Assembly: GCA_037974665.1 (NCBI GenBank)
Contig: CM075777.1
Coordinates: forward strand, 9,633,001 to 9,697,000
DNA: 64,000 nucleotides
Reading direction: 5' to 3'
Origin: Ehretia macrophylla
Taxonomy: Eukaryota; Streptophyta; Magnoliopsida; Boraginales; Ehretiaceae
The first letter of the stretch is position 1; every line of letters starts with the position of its first letter. This document shows positions 58,412-64,000 of this stretch, in pieces. Below the pieces are notes generated by a model. It saw only the letters and a program-made list of their open reading frames with translations. It searched no databases and was not told the origin of the DNA. The position numbers and the translations under genes were made by a program.

Positions 58412-58684
58412 TCAATGAACCCGTCTAGCACTTTTAATAGCTCCATAAATTTCTTCCATTGCCAACCGTGCTCTTTCTTCCAGAAACTATGTAATGTATC
58501 AGCAGATTTTGCAAGTCATGCATAATACTGAAATGACGATCTTCAGAAAATTAATCATAAAAATCAAAGAATTATTAACCTAACTGCCCTGAATACTTAT
58601 GACTTTTTGGATCCTTATTCCAAAGTTTGCTTTCCTTCTCTGTCGGCAGGGTATATAACAGCAATTGTGGATTGGGTGAAATGA
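58412..58684 (-). pseudogene. Two candidate exons of an unidentified host gene
   Basis: The upstream piece (58684-58585) reads NPQLLLYTLPTEKESKLWNK then DPKSHKYSGQ and ends at a CAG|GTTAGG donor. The downstream piece (58486-58412) begins after ACATAG and continues in the same phase with FLEERARLAMEEIYGAIKSA, reaching a stop at 58412. Read together they give a plausible C-terminus. If so, the candidate exons at 55.6-56.7 kb belong to another gene or transcript. Confidence 0.35.
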
Positions 58685-58875
58685 CTCCACCATATTTGAT
58701 AAAATTAAATGAAAGAGAAACATTAATATGAGCTCCCAAGCATAATATCAAGAGAAGCTATATAGATCCTATACGATCATCTCTCTAAGAAGCTTGTCAT
58801 GATTAGTCATACAAAGGAACAGAGAGAGGTGATTGCAGACAACACAATCTTGAGGGTAGATCAAAATGTACCTAC

Positions 58876-58940
58876 CACGCAAAGCTTGAATCAGGTAAGT
58901 GCATGCCACAGCTTCACAAGGGAGGTCACATGTATTGATA
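58876..58940 (-). pseudogene. Candidate internal exon of an unidentified host gene
   Basis: A 65-nt stretch between a textbook acceptor (TTTTATTTTCAG) and a donor (GTAGGT) has one open frame, INTCDLPCEAVACTYLIQAL. It is short but the splice borders are good. It lies upstream of the 58.4-58.7 kb pieces on the same strand. Confidence 0.38.
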
Positions 58941-59083
58941 CTGAAAATAAAATTTATAGCATTATTAAATATCAAGAAAAGCAAACGATCCTCATGACGA
59001 AGAAGAAGGACAAAAGGCAAAATTCAGAAACCTTCTAGAATTTTGAGAAATAGGACTCACCATAATAAAATGTACTCAACCTT

Positions 59084-59155
59084 TTATCGAGAAACAATGA
59101 AGCGTGCAAACTGATCAAGGGCCAGCTCCACTTCAACATTAAACATGCTTCTATC
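59084..59155 (-). pseudogene. Candidate exon of an unidentified host gene
   Basis: The minus-strand frame reads RSMFNVEVELALDQFARFIV then SR and a stop at 59084-59086; a GTTGAG donor-like site follows four bases later, so the stop may be real or the gene dead. The peptide is amphipathic and protein-like. It is unrecognised. Confidence 0.3.
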
Positions 59156-59293
59156 TATGCTTACTTGTATAGCATAATAAATATAACAAATAATCCGCAG
59201 TATTGCCAAACCTACAAGGATCTTTGAGAAACACAAACACCAAAACAAGTTGACAAAGTTTGCATACTCAAACCCACTAAGAATCAATGTCAA

Positions 59294-60779
59294 AGGAGAG
59301 GGAAACAGAGCCTAGAAAACACATGCTTCCATTTCCATTTTTGTTCTTCTTTACAAAAATGAATCGATCCCCATTAGGTAAGGTAAAGGAATCAATCTCC
59401 AGTCTTCTCTACAAGGGCAGATCCAGAATGATTCCTCAATCTGAAAAAGTTTAAATACTCAAACCCACTAAGAATCGATCCCCAAGAAAGCTTCAAATAT
59501 CAACAGAAAAAGAGACATAGAGAGATTATCTAATACAAAGTATACATGTCTAGCATATTCAGCAGTAAGCACTGTTATTCGCCGCAGCAAAAAATCAAGC
59601 CAACATCATAATTATGCAATTGCAGAATAAACGTCTACCACATGTAACAATCGAAGGATTCAGTTTCATATAACAGATATCCATCCTAGTCACTACGGGC
59701 GTATTTTCCCAATTGAGACATTTCGAAGGAATCAATGTTGGACCTATTAGATACTTAGCAATTCATGCAAGGATTGGTCACTGGGGATCTCTAGAAAGCC
59801 TGTTTTGTAAAGTTTCAGAGAGATCAACAGGGGTACAGATGCTTTATGTATTACCAGGTAGAGATGAATACTATTTGGTTGCGGCAAGAAATTCTTTGCC
59901 TTGAATCAGAATATCAGGAAGAACAGGTTATTCCATAAGAGCATCTGATCATCTGCCACATTAAAAGGAATCTACCACTTAAAAACCCAATCTTCAGTCC
60001 TAAACTTCCTTAAGTTCACTCTCTCATTGCAGCAGGGATATATGCAGGCTCTGCTTCAGAGCTAGCTATTTAGCATAGAGAACATACTCAAGACCACCTG
60101 ATCGTTTTTACTTATGTATAAACATTTCTAAGACTAGTTTTGAACAATTCTTTGTCCTTCTAATGTCTGGTGCTTAAGCCTCTAGGAGTATTGTTAACTT
60201 AGTAAGTACTCCAGCATATTCTTGAAGATAGCCAATGAACCGTAGTGAACATAGAAGTCAACTTCTTAATCTCCATCTATAATTTGGAGCAATGTGATTA
60301 GACATGTAGGAATCAACTGCAGTAGATGACATATAAAAACAAAAGCAAATAGATGTTTCAGAACCAAAAGCCCAATATCATTATGTTATAGACAAAATCA
60401 ACAAGGAAAAGAAAAGAGGTAAATAAGAAATTTTACAGCTACAGAATAAACCCTGAAGATAGCAAAAAACAAAGTAACAGGATTGACGATAAACTCAAAG
60501 CACTGAATACTTTGCAGGCTTAATTGCTCCCAACATCAACTGAATAGACCTACGTGGTTATAATACATGAAAATAGCAAAATCAAATGTTCTCCAGCCTA
60601 AAATATTCCAAAGCCAAAGTACAGAAATTAGGAAGATAAAGCAGCACCTGAAACTGGGAGACTTCTATTTTCATTAGGAACCAATTTCTGAAATATAGGA
60701 TCCTGACCTTTTGCCGGCATTGGATCTATCACGATGGAAAATGTGGATAAGTCAGGTAAGAAACCTCTTTTGACAATTT
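59294..60779. other. Stretch without a supported gene
   Basis: A 20-bp word ACTCAAACCCACTAAGAATC recurs at 59266 and 59458, marking a small duplication. A plus-strand open stretch of 63 codons (59713-59904) has ordinary amino-acid composition but no start context, splice sites or family match; I list it only as unassigned. Confidence 0.4.
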
Positions 60780-62308
60780 AATCAAGATACATCCTCATAT
60801 CATGAGAGATACTTTCTTTAGAAACAGTAACATTATAAGTAACTCATTTGGCAAGCAACTGTTGTTTTCCATTTTCTCAAAAAGCTATTTCGCATCCTCT
60901 AACAAGCGTTGTTGACAAAGCCTATTTATCATTATAGTTTACGCCTTAACATTTAGATGCAACCCTTTGGAAGCAAGACTACTAAACATATTGCGAGCAG
61001 CCCATCAATTATGATTTTGTAAATAGAAATATTGTGAACTAATCCCTTTCCCTCTGCATCATAGGAAAATGATAAAGCTTCATCAATGTAAAGCCCATCC
61101 AGCATAATACTAAGTGTGAATGTTTGAAACCTGCCAATTGCATATCCTCAAAAAATTCTTGCATAGCAACACATCTACCTACATGGAACAATCCTTATCA
61201 TGATGGTATAAGGATCAGTTCTGGCTACCCATCCTGGACGAGACATCTGCTGAAATAGGCACATTGCATCATAAATTTTCATATTTTTACAATGTCCGTT
61301 CAGTAAAATATGAGAAACAAGAAATCCTGTGAAAAAACATTATAATGAATAATTTCAGGCTTCAAGCCTTCATCCACCATACATCCTAGAACTCTCTCTA
61401 CTTCATTTAGCTGGCCTTGCAAACAATATCCATCCATTGGTGCACCATATGTAACTATGCTAGGATGCACACCCTTCTCGATCATTAATTAGAGTGTATT
61501 CTCTGCATATTCTATTAACCCCTCCTTAAGGCCATCTGCCAAAACAATAAAGGTATGTAAATTAGGATAGATTTTATAGTCAGCCATCTCATTCAATAAC
61601 TGTTTATTCTCATTTTACCGGCCAAAATTACACAAGCCTTACTGAAGTGTATGCCACAGCATCTGGTGAAATGCCCTTGTCAATCATTTCAGATAGGAGG
61701 GTAAGAGCATCATTTAACTTTCTATCCTCATATCAGTAAATTGCTATATGCGAAAAAAGCATTAGATATTTACCTAAACCAGTAGATCCTTGAGCAGATC
61801 CCACCTTAGCCTCAAGATGTCGGATTTACAATTTCCTTTCTCCATTACCCTGAGCAGCTCAACCGCCTGAGGCGTATGGCACTATTTGCACAATCCGTCT
61901 AATACTGTGACAAAAAATGAATTCATCAGGCTCAAAAGCTCTCTCCCTGATCAACTTTTTGAATGATTTCACAGCCTCAACAACCTTATCATTTAAAAAC
62001 AGATCCTTAATCAAGGTGCTGTAAGTAGTCGCATTAGGCACATGGCCAAGATTGCGAAACCCAAATCGACACATTTCATACGCCCGATAACAGTTGATCC
62101 ACAATGAAACGTGTCGATTTGGGTTTTGCAATCTTGGCCAGTGGAATGATGTTTCATCTCCACAATAGCAGTCAGTATAGGAGGAATCGGTGGCGATGGA
62201 TCGTGTAAATTGGCTGTAACCTACCAAGAAGAGAAGAAAAAGAAAAAAAAGCTTAAAAGGAAACTTACACGCCACAAACAATGAGAACCATCTGCTATTT
62301 ATAGCCAT
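60780..62308 (-). pseudogene. Restorer-of-fertility-like PPR gene, decayed
   Basis: P-class pentatricopeptide repeat protein; such proteins bind organelle RNA, and Rf-like members usually act in mitochondria. The start at 62308 gives MAINSRWFSLFV and RSIATDSS, matching Rf-like N-termini. Repeats are seen at about 62050-61930 (HVPNATTYSTLIKDLFLNDK), 61700-61630 (LLSEMIDKGISPDAVAYTS), 61600-61520 (NEMADYKIYPNLHTFIVLAD), 61485-61340 (PSIVTYGAPMDGYCLQGQLN), 61310-61200 and 61070-60860. At least three in-frame stops and several frame changes separate them: the first frame closes at 61859, and stops recur near 61635 and 61497. The usual segment between the N-terminus and the first repeats is absent, replaced by a quasi-palindrome. 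About 1.5 kb remains, near full length. Confidence 0.85.
62042..62139. repeat. Quasi-palindrome in the PPR pseudogene
   Basis: The arm at 62042-62077 (GGCCAAGATTGCGAAACCCA onward) and the arm at 62106-62139 are inverted copies with about two mismatches over some 33 bp, separated by roughly 28 bp. Confidence 0.85.
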
Positions 62309-64000
62309 CTCAAACCGCCAAAGTCAAGTCGGTCAACTTAGAAGATAATTCTAGACCTAATTTTTTTTTTTTAATTGTCATATTTTGTCAATCTACTAGA
62401 AATGCTATTAAACAATTAGGACCAATTAGGACAAAAGAATTGTCAACATCAAACCCATATCTTGTTTTTGTCGAAACAACGGTCGTTTGTACAACTACAG
62501 TTTAGAATACATGTACCTTTGTTTAGCTCAGGAAAAAAAATCTAAAAGCAGTGACATATACATTTCGAGTTAAAGTTCATCTATAAATAAATTATTTGAA
62601 CACATTATAGTAATTATAAAAAAATAAACATTTAAATATATAATAATTATAAAAATATAAAAAATATATGTAAAATCTCTGTAAATAGAAAAATACCTTT
62701 TACAATTTTACTTAACATAATTTTATTTTTTGAAATCGTTGAAAACAAACATATGCAAAGTGATGAATTTCTAAACCAAAAACTATTTTTTTTTTAAACT
62801 AAAAGAGAGCGGGTATGTTTTATTTATTCAAATAAACCAAAAAATTAACATATAAAATTAATCCACATTTTTTTATCTCTTTTCAACAACGTCCATTTTA
62901 TTATCATCTGGTAACATCTCTATTAAGAAAATAAAAAATTTACCTCACCGCATCTTTGAAACTGTAGGAGTTTGCTGGAAAAAGTAACTTTTTGATGAAA
63001 ACGTTACTTTTTTTAAAGTAACTTTTTGTCTTTTTTATGGTTTAGTGCTTTACCAAACTTTAAAAAAAAAAAAAATGTGGCAGCCAAGTTTTCCATGCTA
63101 TTGATGCATTCTTGAACCTCCTCCAAGTCTCACAAGTTGGTAGCCACTGGTCGATCAAACCAATTATTGATGGCATTTTATTGACTGCAGCTAAAATTAA
63201 TTATATTAAATTTTAATACGTTCGTAATACAACAAATATAATTACTGATTGAGTCTCGAAACAAAAACTTTATAATAAATTAAATATTAACAAGATCTCT
63301 AATGTCTTTCTCCTTTTAAGAGATATTTCTGTACATGATCTCAATCCTACTCAAATAGGGTAAACTTTTATATTGATTCATGTTTTATTTTAATGAAATT
63401 CCTCGTTTTTTTTCAAAAAAAAAAAAAAAACCTCCTCCAAATCCAGATTTCCTAAATCTAAAAGTGGGCTCCTCAAATCCAAAGGTCAATCCCTTAAATC
63501 CAAACTAACCTCCCCGGGATTGCTTGCATCCCCCCTACGGGATAATCATTTGGTTTCGCTTTTTGAAGATGTAAATGCTTTTTTCTGTATGCTTTTTTAC
63601 TTATTGATCCACAATTTCCCCCTTTTGAGTTCTGATAGAATATGCTTTTAGAGGGGAAGCACTTTCTGTGGACATTTTTTATTTGTGGTTATTTCATTTA
63701 AGAAGTTGTTTTATGCTTTTGTCCTTTGCTCGATTGTTGTGGATTTTTCTTTTAATAAATCATGTAATTTTAGATTAGTAAGTTTTATAAAGTCAAGATA
63801 ACTAATTATTTAATGTAAGAACGGACGATCGATTATCTCAACCAAATGAGACAATTTTAGCTAAGTCATGTGCTTCAATGTTCATTCCTTCTTAGGTTAG
63901 CTTCGCTTGGTTTCTTTTTCTTTTTTCATTTTAAATGGTCATTTAAATCTTGTTATGTATAATTTTATTGATCAATTAAATTCACACAACTTAACTAGGC
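62309..64000. other. AT-rich DNA upstream of the PPR pseudogene
   Basis: No gene is visible. The third copy of the leader-like segment lies at 62440-62535. Homopolymer runs of A or T occur at 62362, 62780, 63060 and 63413-63431. Confidence 0.5.
62440..62535 (-). repeat. Leader-like repeat segment, copy 3
   Basis: AAACCCATATCTTG and CATGTACCTTTGTTTAGCT match 25-38 and 117-136 (also 749-766) in the same order and strand. It lies about 130 bp upstream of the PPR pseudogene start, so it is probably that gene's 5' leader or promoter-proximal part. Confidence 0.5.

Noticed and set aside
1-64000. tRNA, rRNA or organelle-derived genes
   Set aside because: I looked for A/B-box tRNA signals and rRNA-like stretches on both strands and found only primer-binding sites complementary to tRNA ends. 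A covariance-model scan would settle it.

Overview
This is a gene-poor plant nuclear window, almost certainly from a dicot. The evidence is AT-rich intergenic DNA with plant-type repeats: RTE LINE, SIRE-like Copia, Athila-like Ty3/gypsy, Mutator-like, hAT and pogo-like DNA elements, and an endogenous caulimovirid. Near the right end lies a decayed restorer-of-fertility-like PPR gene. The PPR wording suggests an asterid such as Solanaceae, but I cannot fix the species. All similarity statements were made by eye.

Layout. 1-0.9 kb: leader-like sequence in two diverged copies, with a third at 62.4 kb upstream of the PPR pseudogene, hinting at a tandem gene cluster. 0.92-2.05 kb: a fold-back Mutator-like element with 9-bp target duplications. 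2.06-4.38 kb: AT-rich DNA. 4.38-37.27 kb: one minus-strand RTE LINE split into three pieces by two stacks of later insertions. Stack one is a SIRE-like Copia element (4689-24325, duplication TTGTC) carrying an Athila-like element (10100-21683). Stack two is a hAT-like element (24825-36633, 8-bp duplication) carrying an endogenous caulimovirid fossil (25417-36285), which in turn carries a 2.5-kb solo LTR (31373-33852, duplication ACTTT).

37.4-43.7 kb: a tandem duplication of about 2.2 kb. Copy A took a 1.75-kb TRIM/LARD-like element (duplication GTAGT); copy B keeps the empty site. 44.54-45.53 kb: a Mutator-like non-autonomous element enclosing a CA-rich array and a very G-rich minisatellite. 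46.99-47.65 kb: a pogo/Emigrant-like remnant. 47.71-52.73 kb: a very young LTR element with a gag gene but no pol (TR-GAG type, duplication ACTAC). Each of its LTRs carries about 20 tandem near-perfect palindromes, and two further hairpin arrays sit inside it. 53.4 kb: a hAT-type MITE. 55.6-59.2 kb: several minus-strand stretches that look like exons of an unidentified, probably decayed, host gene. 60.8-62.3 kb: the PPR pseudogene, with a long quasi-palindrome. 62.3-64 kb: AT-rich DNA.

No complete functional host gene is visible. The most unusual signals are the palindrome arrays of the 47.7-52.7 kb element, the caulimovirid whose terminal repeats stop at the tRNA-Met primer site, the G-rich array inside the Mutator-like element, and the strong enrichment of GTTGCAAC in the Copia element. 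Relative age from nesting and repeat divergence: LINE and hAT oldest; Copia, Athila and caulimovirid intermediate (about 6-8 % between end repeats by eye); TR-GAG youngest.
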